From Sphingobium lactosutens (GTDB lineage: Bacteria > Pseudomonadota > Alphaproteobacteria > Sphingomonadales > Sphingomonadaceae), in NCBI RefSeq assembly GCF_013393185.1, contig NZ_QJQX01000018.1, forward strand, positions 1 through 64,000: a DNA stretch of 64,000 nt, read 5' to 3'. Each line of letters opens with the position of its first letter. Position 1 is the stretch's first letter. Both the position numbers and the translations under genes were made by a program. The notes under the pieces are model-generated. The model worked only from the letters and a program-made list of their open reading frames with translations. It searched no databases and had not been told where the DNA came from. Positions 54,570 to 63,072 of the stretch are shown here, piece after piece.

Positions 54570-54970
54570 TGGACGACGATCCGGCCGGTCATGCCGAAGG
54601 CGCTATGCATGAAGTGCGTGCACCGCACCTTGAAGCTGCCCGGCGACGGCGCGACCAGATGCACATGCACAGTCTCCCCGCCGCCCAGTTCGATGCGATC
54701 GTCCCTGATTTTCGCCTGATCCTCCGGCTTGATCCGCGCCTGTCCAAAAAACGCCTTCGCCGCAAAATCATGCGAGCCCGAAGACGCATTTTCGAAATGC
54801 AGGTCATAAGGCACGCCGTGCTGGAGGATGACGTCCGACGGTTCGAATTTGAAACTCGACAAACGAAGCGTCAAAGGCTGGGCGGTGTTCCAGTCGATCG
54901 GCGCCTGCGCTTCTGCCGACAAGCCAAGGGCGAGTACCGCCAACGCCGCAACCGTTTTCCATCGAGACAT
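54566..54970 (-). CDS. Secreted cupredoxin-like copper protein
   Basis: This 134-residue protein has a signal peptide (1-22, cut near AEAQA) and a cupredoxin fold. Type 1 copper ligands appear as His in SSGSHDFAAK and Cys, His, Met in VRCTHFMHSAFGMTG, near the C terminus. ATG 54970 is chosen for GGAGG nine bases upstream. It is the first gene of the five-gene minus-strand operon and likely passes electrons in the periplasm, possibly to the diiron protein encoded next. Confidence 0.82.
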   Translation of the reverse strand: MSRWKTVAALAVLALGLSAEAQAPIDWNTAQPLTLRLSSFKFEPSDVILQHGVPYDLHFENASSGSHDFAAKAFFGQARIKPEDQAKIRDDRIELGGGETVHVHLVAPSPGSFKVRCTHFMHSAFGMTGRIVVQ

Positions 54971-55098
54971 TGCTGCCTCCTTCATGGTTCATACGGATGA
55001 GTGCCGCCCCGGTCCCCTTCGGTTCAGCAACGGTCAAAAAAGTTTTGAACCCTCTGCCGACAGGCGCACACTCAGGGGATAATGCGAAGGAGTCGTTC
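54971..55098. promoter_or_regulatory. Divergent promoter region of cupredoxin and sigma-factor operons
   Basis: A 128-bp region separates the two operons, so one set of sites can control both. TGAACC at 55046-55051 resembles the -35 element of ECF-type promoters; a matching -10 could not be fixed. AAGGAG at 55087-55092 is the sigma-gene ribosome-binding site. Confidence 0.4.
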
Positions 55099-55698
55099 TT
55101 GGAAACCTTCGAATCCGCAATCATGGGGCCAGTCGGCGGCGCGCATTCGCGCAACGATGAGGAGTTGCGCCTGGTCGCCTGCATCCGGCACCGCGACCTC
55201 AAGGCCTTTGAGGCGCTCTATCGCGCCTATCAGCCGCGGCTCGCCCGGTTTCTGATGAATATCCTGCGGCGGCCGCATCTGGTCGAGGAAGTGTTCGACG
55301 ACACGCTGATGGTGCTTTGGGATCATCCCGACAGCTTTTCGGGAAGAAGCAAGCTGTCCACCTGGCTCTTCACCATCGCCTATCGCAAGGGAATGAAGGC
55401 GATCCGCAAGCAGGACGACCCGGTCGAGGACCATATGCAGGCAGCGCGGATCAGCCCCCGTGCGTCGCCCGAGCAGGATGCGAGCGACAGCAGGGCCAGG
55501 ATTGCGCTGTTCGACGCGATCGCCCGGCTTTCCGCCGAGCAGCGCGCCGTCGTCGATCTCACCTATTTCCACGAGTTGGGCTATCGGGAGATCGCGCAGA
55601 TCATGGACTGCCCGGTTGATACCGTCAAAACGCGGATGTTCCATGCCCGACGCCATTTGCGGCGGGAACTGGCCGGCGAATTTGCGGACTGGGTCTGA
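55099..55698 (+). CDS. ECF sigma factor
   Basis: This 199-residue sigma factor has region 2 (FEALYRAYQPRLARFLMNIL, LVEEVFDDTLMVLWDHPD) and region 4 (SAEQRAVVDLTYFHELGYRE, CPVDTVKTRMFHARRHL). The start is a TTG at 55099, favoured by AAGGAG six bases upstream; the first in-frame ATG, 55123, has no such site. The gene is followed 6 bp later by a zinc-finger anti-sigma, then a subtilase. It probably drives its own operon and perhaps the divergent cupredoxin operon. Confidence 0.85.
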   Translation: METFESAIMGPVGGAHSRNDEELRLVACIRHRDLKAFEALYRAYQPRLARFLMNILRRPHLVEEVFDDTLMVLWDHPDSFSGRSKLSTWLFTIAYRKGMKAIRKQDDPVEDHMQAARISPRASPEQDASDSRARIALFDAIARLSAEQRAVVDLTYFHELGYREIAQIMDCPVDTVKTRMFHARRHLRRELAGEFADWV

Positions 55699-55704
55699 GC
55701 AGCC

Positions 55705-56346
55705 ATGGCCGACATCCTCTCTTTTCGCGACGATCCGCATCAGGATGTGGAGATGCTGCTGCCCTGGTACGCAACTGGACAGCTGGATGGCGACGATATC
55801 GCGAAGGTCGAGGCGCATCTCGATCGCTGCGGCCAGTGCAGGGCGACGGTCGAACGCGAGAGACGGTTGAAGGCTGCGATCGGAAAATTGCCGGTCGACG
55901 CCGACCTTGGCTGGCAGAAGCTTCAGGCGCGGATCGCGCCCAAAGGCAGGGCCAGCCCATCCCGCAGGAGGATATCCCGGCCGCGCTGGCGCGGAATGCC
56001 CTGGCCTGTCGGGCTTGCGGCCTTTGCCGGCGCCCAGACGATGCTGCTTCTTGTCGCGCTCCTGCTGTTTCGGCCCGTGGCCCCTCAGCCGGACTATCAT
56101 ATGCTTGGCGCGGCCTCCGTGCGGACCGGCGGCAACATGCTGGTCATGTTCAGCCCGGACACGACGGAACGGACTTTACGCGCCATCCTTGCCCGCGCGG
56201 ACGCGAGGATCGTCGATGGCCCGACGGCGGCCGGGGCCTATATCGTCGAAACGGAGCCGGAACGGCGCGACGGCATGCTGGTGGAGCTGCGCCGCCAGCC
56301 CCACATAGTGCTCGCCGAACCCATGGACCGCAGGCGCGCGCAATGA
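55705..56346 (+). CDS. Zinc-finger anti-sigma factor with propeptide-like periplasmic domain
   Basis: This 213-residue protein has a cytoplasmic ZAS finger (His38, Cys42, Cys45 in HLDRCGQC), one membrane helix (about 98-122) and a ~70-residue periplasmic domain. That domain (NMLVMFSPDTTERTLRAI, ARIVDGPTAAGAYIVE, PHIVLAEPMD) resembles the I9-type propeptide of subtilases, including the one encoded next. It should hold the sigma factor inactive until a periplasmic event releases it. Its stop overlaps the subtilase start (ATGA). Confidence 0.85.
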   Translation: MADILSFRDDPHQDVEMLLPWYATGQLDGDDIAKVEAHLDRCGQCRATVERERRLKAAIGKLPVDADLGWQKLQARIAPKGRASPSRRRISRPRWRGMPWPVGLAAFAGAQTMLLLVALLLFRPVAPQPDYHMLGAASVRTGGNMLVMFSPDTTERTLRAILARADARIVDGPTAAGAYIVETEPERRDGMLVELRRQPHIVLAEPMDRRRAQ

Positions 56347-57569
56347 TCCGCCGGTTGACCCGGCCTTTCGTCCTTGTCGCGGCGCTTGCGCTGCTGAGCG
56401 CCTGGCCGACGGCAAGGGCGTCCGAGGGGCAGAAGATACTTGTAATGCTGCGGATGCCGGTCCCCCATTTCCGGCCTGGCGGCGGCTATGACGGCGGTTA
56501 TGGCAACCGGATCGGGCGGAGCCAGTCCGTGCGCCAGGCCAGGCGCATTGCCCGCGATCATCGTTTGACGCTGGTAAGCGACTGGATGATGCCGGCCATC
56601 CGGTTAAATTGCTTCGTGATGCAATTGCCCGCGGGGGCCTCCGTCGAAGGGGTTGTGGAGCATGTTTCCGGCGATCCGCAGGTCGAATGGGCGCAACCCA
56701 TGCATGACTATCAGACGCTTGGCGGTGCAGCAGGACATGACGATCCGCTCTATCGCGCGCAGCCGGCGGCGACGCTCTGGCATCTGGATGCCGTCCACCG
56801 GCTTGCGACCGGCCGCGGCGTCGCGGTCGCGGTGATAGACAGCGGGATCGACATGCATCATCCCGATCTTGCAGGACAGATCAAAGCCAGTGTGAATTTC
56901 GTCGAGGGCAGCGCGCTTTCCGCTGAGCGACATGGAACGGAGGTGGGCGGCATCATCGCCGCCCGTGCCGACAATCGGTCCGGCATAGCCGGGATCGCGC
57001 CCGCTGCCCGCCTGATAGGTCTGCGAGCCTGCAAGGAGCAGGATCGGGTGACGGGCGCTGCGGTCTGCAACAGCTTCGCCCTCGCCAAGGCGCTTGGCTT
57101 CGCCATCGAGCATAAGGCCCGTGTCGTCAATCTGAGCCTGGGCGGGCCGCCGGATCGCCTGCTCGCAATGCTGCTGGATGCCGGAATGGCGCAAGGTGCC
57201 AATTTCGTCGCCGCCTATGATCCGGCGCGGGCGGACGGCGGATTTCCTGCCTCTCATCCCGGCGTCATTGCGGTCGCCGGCGCGCCGCAGCCGGACAAGG
57301 GGCGGACCATATATGTCGCGCCGGCGCGGGATATTCCTTCGACCGAGCCGGGCGGCGGCTGGGGCCTTGTCGACGGGACATCCTATGCGGCGGCCCATGT
57401 CAGCGGCCTGATCGCATTGATCGAGCAGCGTGAGGGCCATAGACATGGCCGACCGATGCTCGTCATGTCGGGGGGAGGAACCATCGATGCGCTTGCAACG
57501 GTGCAGGGCGGAAGGGGAGGATGCCATGGACGCTGCCCCGGCTCCCTCGCTGCGGCCAGCCGCGACTAG
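56343..57569 (+). CDS. Subtilisin-like serine protease (S8), secreted
   Basis: This 408-residue protein has a signal peptide (1-26), a propeptide (about 31-122, ending QVEWAQPMHDY) and a catalytic domain with the complete triad: Asp166 in AVIDSGID, His197 in RHGTEVGG and Ser347 in GTSYAAAHVSG. It is placed between an anti-sigma factor and a porin-like gene with overlapping reading frames. Likely roles are cleavage of the anti-sigma factor or of an exported substrate of this cluster. Confidence 0.9.
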   Translation: MIRRLTRPFVLVAALALLSAWPTARASEGQKILVMLRMPVPHFRPGGGYDGGYGNRIGRSQSVRQARRIARDHRLTLVSDWMMPAIRLNCFVMQLPAGASVEGVVEHVSGDPQVEWAQPMHDYQTLGGAAGHDDPLYRAQPAATLWHLDAVHRLATGRGVAVAVIDSGIDMHHPDLAGQIKASVNFVEGSALSAERHGTEVGGIIAARADNRSGIAGIAPAARLIGLRACKEQDRVTGAAVCNSFALAKALGFAIEHKARVVNLSLGGPPDRLLAMLLDAGMAQGANFVAAYDPARADGGFPASHPGVIAVAGAPQPDKGRTIYVAPARDIPSTEPGGGWGLVDGTSYAAAHVSGLIALIEQREGHRHGRPMLVMSGGGTIDALATVQGGRGGCHGRCPGSLAAASRD

Positions 57570-58278
57570 GCTTGTCGGATGCGCTGCCCGGCTGGTGGCC
57601 ATGCTTGCGATGGGCGTGACATCTGTTCCGGCGATCGCGCAATTTGCTGGAAGCCTCTCCGTCTCCAGCCGGGCCTTGTTTCGCGGGAGAGATGTAAGCG
57701 ATCATCGACCGGCTATCGAGATGGAGCTTGTCCATGACGGGACGGGCGGCTTCTATCTAGGCGGTTCAGTGGCCGCCGTCGCCACGCAGGATGAAGGACT
57801 GAAACCCCTGTCGGTCAAGGTCTATGCGGGGTTCGCCCGGCAGCTTCCCTCGGGTCGGGTGATCGATGTCGGCGCCGTCCATGGCGAATATTCGGACTAT
57901 TCCGGCATCCACGGCCGCGGCAGCTATAGCGAGGTCCATGTCGGCCTTGTCGGCGGCAATGTTTCCGGCCGGATCTATTTTTCGCCGGCCTATTTCCGTG
58001 CGGACGCGCCGACGCTCTACATGGAGGTGGAGGGCCATCTGCCATTAGCCAAAGACTGGTCCCTGCTGGGACATGCGGGCATGTTGACGCATCTGCGCGA
58101 TCAGCCGGACGGAGGCGGCCGGACCGTTCCGGATTGGCGGATCGGCGTGCGCCGCCGCCTGGGACCGGTCGACCTGGACATCGCCTGGTCGGGCTACAGG
58201 GAAGGGGGTTCCCGCCATCATGCCTATGGGGACAGGAAAGGCAGCGCGCTGGCGGTGGCCATGATCGCCGGCTTTTGA
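57526..58278 (+). CDS. TorF-family putative porin
   Basis: This 250-residue outer-membrane protein has a signal peptide (cleaved near AIAQFAG) and a beta-barrel pattern: SLSVSSRALFRGRDVSDHRP, GGFYLGGSVAAVAT and closing WRIGVRRRLGPVDLDIAWSG, as in the Gcw_chp/TorF family. The last residue is Phe, suiting barrel insertion. ATG 57526 lies inside the subtilase gene (44-bp overlap), so translation is probably coupled. Confidence 0.8.
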   Translation: MDAAPAPSLRPAATRLVGCAARLVAMLAMGVTSVPAIAQFAGSLSVSSRALFRGRDVSDHRPAIEMELVHDGTGGFYLGGSVAAVATQDEGLKPLSVKVYAGFARQLPSGRVIDVGAVHGEYSDYSGIHGRGSYSEVHVGLVGGNVSGRIYFSPAYFRADAPTLYMEVEGHLPLAKDWSLLGHAGMLTHLRDQPDGGGRTVPDWRIGVRRRLGPVDLDIAWSGYREGGSRHHAYGDRKGSALAVAMIAGF

Positions 58279-58335
58279 ACCGTCCGTGGCTTGGGTGACA
58301 CCCATGATCGTCCTTGATCGATCAGGTGCGCAGCC

Positions 58336-59601
58336 ATGTCCCTGTCATTTCCGCCGGCACAGGATCTGGATCGGGCCGATGCGGTGACGGCGCCCGGCCG
58401 ACGACGCATTTCCGCCTTCTCGCTGCGCATCGCACAGATTCTGGCTGGCGGTATCGGCTTGGCATGCCTGTTTCTTGCAATCCACATGGATGAGGATTGG
58501 ACCGGGCGCCACGTCCTTCCCGACATTCTGGTATCGAGCGACTGGTTGATGATGATCGTCCGGATCGAACGGATCATTCTGGTCCTTCTCGCTGCAGCCG
58601 TGCTGCTGGTGATTTGTCCGCGCATCGGCCGGATCAGGGCGAACGGGCGGGCCGACCCCGTCCTGCGCGGGGCTGGTATCGGCCTGGCGGTGCTGCTGGC
58701 GATTCCGGTGAGCGAGGCGTTGATCCGGGCCGTCAATGGACGCGCGAGCCAGTCCTGGAACCCGGTCAACGAGCCGCTGCGTCACACCGACCCGCTATTG
58801 GGTTGGGCCAACATCCCGGCGCGGCGCGGCGTCGATCTGGATTATCCGTCCCGGCCGGTCTATTTTCTCGACAGACACGGCTATCGCGTCGCTGCCCATG
58901 GCAGGACGATCGGCAGACATGCGCCTTCGATAATGTTTCTGGGTGAATCGATCCTGTTCGGCAAAGGCCTGGACTGGTCCCAGACCGTTGCCGGTCGGGT
59001 AGAGAGCAGCAGCCGCATCCAGAGCGCCAATCTTTCCGTCCCCGCCTATTCCGCCAGCCAGGTCCATCTCCTGTTGAAGCAGGAGCTGCCGAAATTCCGG
59101 CGGCCCGTGGCCGTCGTGATCCTTTTCGGGCCTGACCTGATGAGCCGTGATCTCGACAGGAGCCGTCCATGGGTGGATCGCTTCGGACGCAGGCACGCAC
59201 CGGAACCGACCTGGCGTCTCAGTCATCTCAGCCGTGTGCTCTTCCCCTATCACAGCCCTTCCGCTGTTCGGGAGACGGTGGAAAATGATCGCTGCCTCCT
59301 CATGGCGGATGTCGCCATGGTGCGTGCGCGGGGCGCGCAGCCGATCATCCTCGTGCCGATCTTCCAACCCGAACAGCCACAGGCGCATAGGCTGCGGACG
59401 GCGCTTTTCAGAGGAACGGGGATGCCCCATGTCGTCGTACCGCTCGACCGTCACTGGCGTCTCTTCCCTGACTTTCATCCCGACGCCCGCGCCAATGAAG
59501 CCATGGCACGGGCGGTGTGGATGGCGTTGCAAGGGCATGACGGCGTTCCGAACCGATCATCGAGCCTGGCGAACGCGAACGCTATGCAATGTGAGCGGTG
59601 A
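58336..59601 (+). CDS. SGNH/GDSL-type hydrolase with membrane anchor
   Basis: This 421-residue protein has three N-terminal membrane helices (about 28-50, 70-94, 110-130) and a periplasmic SGNH domain. The block I nucleophile is Ser205 in IMFLGESILFGKG and the block V acid/base is in LFPDFHPDARAN. Such proteins add or remove O-acyl groups from surface glycans and accompany NodU-DUF5989 clusters in other bacteria. The last 45 bp overlap the convergent 121-residue gene. Confidence 0.78.
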   Translation: MSLSFPPAQDLDRADAVTAPGRRRISAFSLRIAQILAGGIGLACLFLAIHMDEDWTGRHVLPDILVSSDWLMMIVRIERIILVLLAAAVLLVICPRIGRIRANGRADPVLRGAGIGLAVLLAIPVSEALIRAVNGRASQSWNPVNEPLRHTDPLLGWANIPARRGVDLDYPSRPVYFLDRHGYRVAAHGRTIGRHAPSIMFLGESILFGKGLDWSQTVAGRVESSSRIQSANLSVPAYSASQVHLLLKQELPKFRRPVAVVILFGPDLMSRDLDRSRPWVDRFGRRHAPEPTWRLSHLSRVLFPYHSPSAVRETVENDRCLLMADVAMVRARGAQPIILVPIFQPEQPQAHRLRTALFRGTGMPHVVVPLDRHWRLFPDFHPDARANEAMARAVWMALQGHDGVPNRSSSLANANAMQCER

Positions 59602-59922
59602 CAGCCGGAGCCGCATCTGGTTGAGCAGCATCGCAATATGGGACATGACGATGGCCAGTCTGCAATCGTCGTCGGGTAAAGGCGGTTCACTCACGCGCTG
59701 TCCGTTCGCGATCCAGGACAGGAGCGTCAGTTCGCTTTCACTGATATAGGGCGTGCCGGGTGGATGGAGCATCATTCCTCGCCGTTCTGCCAGCTGACGC
59801 AGCAGCGTGAAACAGCGCACGGCATGTGGATCTTCCAGCGTCAGCTCACGATTTCGGATGAAGTCGAGAACCCGCCGCTCCACGCGGGTCCGGCGATGCA
59901 GGGGTAGCGTCGTGCGGATCAT
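59557..59922 (-). CDS. Hypothetical protein coupled to TonB/receptor operon
   Basis: This 121-residue basic, helical protein (RRTRVERRVLDFIRNRELTL, CFTLLRQLAERRGMM, LTLLSWIANGQRVSE) has no signal peptide. The pattern ISESELTLLSWIANGQR is slightly reminiscent of a LuxR-type recognition region but is not a clear HTH. ATG 59922 overlaps the receptor stop (ATGA), so it is the last gene of the iron-uptake-like operon. Function unknown. Confidence 0.6.
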   Translation of the reverse strand: MIRTTLPLHRRTRVERRVLDFIRNRELTLEDPHAVRCFTLLRQLAERRGMMLHPPGTPYISESELTLLSWIANGQRVSEPPLPDDDCRLAIVMSHIAMLLNQMRLRLSPLTLHSVRVRQAR

Positions 59923-61976
59923 AATGCGCGCGCCAGCGTCAAGGAAATGACGGCGCCCTGCCATTGATCGCGCCGCTCCAGCCCGGAGGCTATTCCCGAC
60001 CGGCTGGGCGTATAGAAGCGGCGAAGGCGATGCGTGTCCTGTCCATTGATGGCGCTGGCCTTCAATGTCGTCTTGAACCCTGTAAAGGCGGTGGTTTCCA
60101 CATAAGCGCCCCACAACGCATCATCATGCCAGATGAGACGTTCACCCGTATAATAGACGGCGCCGCGTTCGGCTGCGCTATAGTTGATCCCCCAGGAGGA
60201 TCGTAGCGCCGGCACGTCATGGCGGAATTCGGCGGTCAGGCTGCGCGGGGAAATGTCGTCCATATCCCTTGCGCCGCCTGTCACCGGGTCATGGAAGTGC
60301 GAGCCGCGCACCGTGCCGTCGAGCGTCAGGCGGGCGCCGCGCATCGCCGCGTCGAGCGGAAGGGTTGCCTGGGCCGTGACGCCCCATTGCCGGGCATTGC
60401 CGATCGTGCCGAGCGCCTCGTCGCCGGACGGCAGCAGCAGATAGCCGAGCAGGCCCTGATGCCATTGATGATAGGATTCGACCGCGACTGCGCCGCCCTT
60501 CCCCCAGCGGTGATCGATCCGCGCCAATGCCCGGGTCACACGCGCCGGGCGCAATCCGGCATTGCCGCCCAGCGGACGGCCATCGGCCTGATTGACCGAT
60601 GCGGCGAAATCGCCAAAATCGAGTTGATCCACCGTCCTGCGTGCGCCGATGCGTATCTGCGTCTTGCCGGATGGCGACCAGACCAGCGCCGCGGAAGGTT
60701 TCCAGTAGGACAGGCTCTGTTCGTTGGGAAAGTCGCCTGTCACGCGGATATGTGACATTTCAAACGCCATGCCGCTTTCGATGTTGACGTTGCGCGCAAC
60801 CCCGATCGTCAGATTGGCGAAGGCTTCGCCGCGCAGTTCCGATACGCGTGTATCGGCATTGGCCAGGCTGACCGGCAGCAGGCCTCCGCCATGATTCTCC
60901 GCATAATCGAGGCGGCTGGATAATCGATTATAGGCGATTTCGACACCCAGTTCGGGCCGAACCGCATGATCGCCCTCTCGCGTCAGCGTGGTGCGACCCA
61001 CCAGTTCAAGCGGCTTCTGCTTCAGCGACGAGAGGCCCTGATAGCCCGGCTCGACATAATTTTCATCGGTCCGACCGTCCTCCAGCCGGGCCAGGCCGAT
61101 CAACTTGGTCGTCCAGCCGGCCCCCAGGGCGCGGGTCCAGTCCAGCCCCAGTTCGCCGCTCTTTCCCTTTTCCTCATAGCCGATATGCCGGATCGCCTGC
61201 GGCATGCCGTCGCGTGGCCCCGCAAAGATGTCGATGGCACGGTCGGATCGATAGCCATCCTTGTTGAGCCGCAGATTGACCGTCAAGGCGCCACCTGCGA
61301 CCGCGCCGGACGTGGAAGCGGCCAGCCCCAATTCGGGCGCCTTGCCCTTGATATGTTCGAAACGGGTCTGGGTGAGTTGTCCCGTCGCGTCGTGATCATG
61401 ATACAGGCCGCCGGTCGGATAGCGCACCACTTCGCCCGACAGTTCGATATTGGTCTGCCAGCCTGCGATGCGCCGGGCGTGGCTCAACTGGGCGGCCGGC
61501 GCGATGCGCCCGTCGGCAGTATGGCGCAGCGTCAGCGATGCGTTGCCCGATCCGGCGGCGTCGGCGCGGAGTATGACGTTGGCGACCAGCGTCTGCCCCT
61601 GCGCCTCGGCGGCGTCGGTGCCGCGCAGCAATATGATGCGTTCGACCCGCGATGCGCTGATGCGTCGCAGCACCTGGCCAATGCCGCCGGCCTTGACCGT
61701 GGGCCTTTGTCCGTCGATCAGGACATTCCCGGCGGCGCCGCCGAAACCGCGCAGGCTGGAGCCTTCGGACAGAAGGAAGCCCGGCGTCCGTTCCAGCATG
61801 TCGAGCGCGGTCTGGGGCTGGAAAGCACGATAAAATTCGGCGGGGTAAACGGGATCGGGAATGACCGCCATGACGGAAGGGTGGGTGGGCCGGGCCGCGA
61901 TTTCCGGCGTGACAGGCTCATTGGCGGTCGTCCCCGCCGCGACGGCGAGGCTGGAGAACAGGAGTGAAAGGCTCAT
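59919..61976 (-). CDS. TonB-dependent receptor-like outer-membrane protein, compact
   Basis: This 685-residue outer-membrane protein has a signal peptide (1-15), a plug-like domain (FQPQTALDMLERTPGFLLSE, SLRGFGGAAGNVLIDGQRP, RISASRVERIILLRG) and a barrel ending AVISLTLARAL. A canonical TonB box is not obvious. The start overlaps the tonB stop (ATGA). It occupies the receptor place in the right-hand iron-uptake-like module but is not related in detail to the broken receptor at 1145-1343. Confidence 0.82.
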   Translation of the reverse strand: MSLSLLFSSLAVAAGTTANEPVTPEIAARPTHPSVMAVIPDPVYPAEFYRAFQPQTALDMLERTPGFLLSEGSSLRGFGGAAGNVLIDGQRPTVKAGGIGQVLRRISASRVERIILLRGTDAAEAQGQTLVANVILRADAAGSGNASLTLRHTADGRIAPAAQLSHARRIAGWQTNIELSGEVVRYPTGGLYHDHDATGQLTQTRFEHIKGKAPELGLAASTSGAVAGGALTVNLRLNKDGYRSDRAIDIFAGPRDGMPQAIRHIGYEEKGKSGELGLDWTRALGAGWTTKLIGLARLEDGRTDENYVEPGYQGLSSLKQKPLELVGRTTLTREGDHAVRPELGVEIAYNRLSSRLDYAENHGGGLLPVSLANADTRVSELRGEAFANLTIGVARNVNIESGMAFEMSHIRVTGDFPNEQSLSYWKPSAALVWSPSGKTQIRIGARRTVDQLDFGDFAASVNQADGRPLGGNAGLRPARVTRALARIDHRWGKGGAVAVESYHQWHQGLLGYLLLPSGDEALGTIGNARQWGVTAQATLPLDAAMRGARLTLDGTVRGSHFHDPVTGGARDMDDISPRSLTAEFRHDVPALRSSWGINYSAAERGAVYYTGERLIWHDDALWGAYVETTAFTGFKTTLKASAINGQDTHRLRRFYTPSRSGIASGLERRDQWQGAVISLTLARAL

Positions 61977-62764
61977 CGCATGAAAAACTCGACCGGGACG
62001 ACAAGTTCTATGGTATCGCCCCTCACATCTTCGGGTGGCTTGGGCAGGGGCTGGGCGCGTTTCGGCAGCGACAAGGCTTCCTGATCGAGCGAACGATAGC
62101 CCGATGACCGTTCAAGCCTGGCGGAAATCACCTTGCCCTCCCGGTCCATGACGAAGCGGATATAGGGGACGCCTTGCTGGCGCGCGAAATGCGCATCGCG
62201 GGGATAGCGCTTGACCTTGTTGAGCGCGCCCAGCACCAGCCCTTCCCAGGTCGGCTTGCCGGTCGATAGCTGCGGCGCGGAGGGCACAGGCTGGCTTTGG
62301 GGGGCTGTCGTTTCCGGGACCGGCGGGCCGGGATCGGGCGTGGGCCTGGCGGCGACCACCGGCAACAGGTGCGCGCTTGGCACCTTGATCCTGGGCGGTT
62401 CCACCTTGGGCCGGTCGGGTTCTCGCTTCTGTTCTTCCTTCTGCACCTTTTCCGGTCCCGGCGGCACCTCATGCACCGGTTCGGGGGGCGCCGCCGGGGG
62501 CGCGATGTCGAACAGGCTGAGGGGCGCGGGCTTGGCCGGCGCCACATAGGTCCGCCATGTGACCATGCCGCCCGCCAGCACCAGCAGGCCGATGCCCGCG
62601 ACGCCACCCATGCCCGCGAGCCGCGTGCGAAGCGGCATCGCCTGGTCGCTGTAGCGACTATGGGCGGGCGCTGGGCGGCCCGGTATGATCGTGACGGACG
62701 CGACCCGCTCGGCATAAGCCGCTGCATGGTCCTGGCGTTTTGATGAAAGGGATCGGGCGGTCAT
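61973..62764 (-). CDS. TonB-family energy transducer (second copy)
   Basis: This 263-residue protein has an N-terminal helix (GMGGVAGIGLLVLAGGMV), a Pro-rich spacer (PPAAPPEPVHEVPPGPEKVQ) and a TonB C-terminal domain (YPRDAHFARQQGVPYIRF, ending VPVEFFMR). The C-terminal half closely matches the TonB at 3573-4292. ATG 62764 starts 5 bp after the upstream stop; the longer frame to 63013 overlaps the DUF3649-like gene and is not real. It overlaps the receptor gene by 4 bp, so the pair is dedicated. Confidence 0.88.
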   Translation of the reverse strand: MTARSLSSKRQDHAAAYAERVASVTIIPGRPAPAHSRYSDQAMPLRTRLAGMGGVAGIGLLVLAGGMVTWRTYVAPAKPAPLSLFDIAPPAAPPEPVHEVPPGPEKVQKEEQKREPDRPKVEPPRIKVPSAHLLPVVAARPTPDPGPPVPETTAPQSQPVPSAPQLSTGKPTWEGLVLGALNKVKRYPRDAHFARQQGVPYIRFVMDREGKVISARLERSSGYRSLDQEALSLPKRAQPLPKPPEDVRGDTIELVVPVEFFMR

Positions 62765-62769
62765 CACCG

Positions 62770-63072
62770 TCACTCCGAAAATATCGTCAGGATCAGGCCC
62801 GAAAACCCGGCGAACAGGATGAGCCAGGTCCATGCGCGCAGGGCGCTCCGGGCATGAAAAGCGGCCATCGATGCAAAGGCGAAGACAGCGAAACTCGCGA
62901 TCGTGGCGGCTGTCACCGCCTCCACCCGGCCCATGGTCCGTGCCAGCACGACCGACAGGGCCGCCGTGACGAACACCGTCAGGGCATAGGCGCCCAATGT
63001 CACCGCAGCCCATCGCGACAGCATCGACAGGCGGTCGCGCCAGGCATCGGACAATTGCGCTGGCCGCGCCAT
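62770..63072 (-). CDS. DUF3649-like small membrane protein (second copy)
   Basis: This 100-residue protein has three membrane helices (about 20-45, 50-70, 76-96). Gene order and helix spacing match the protein at 1343-1630, though identity is low. ATG 63072 overlaps by one base the stop of a possible 30-residue ORF upstream. It precedes tonB by 5 bp. Function unknown, associated with PepSY reductases. Confidence 0.6.
   Translation of the reverse strand: MARPAQLSDAWRDRLSMLSRWAAVTLGAYALTVFVTAALSVVLARTMGRVEAVTAATIASFAVFAFASMAAFHARSALRAWTWLILFAGFSGLILTIFSE

Noticed and set aside
62765..63013. 83-residue N-terminal extension of the second TonB
   Set aside because: It overlaps the DUF3649-like gene in another frame and lacks hydrophobic or TonB-like content; ATG 62764 gives a normal TonB start.
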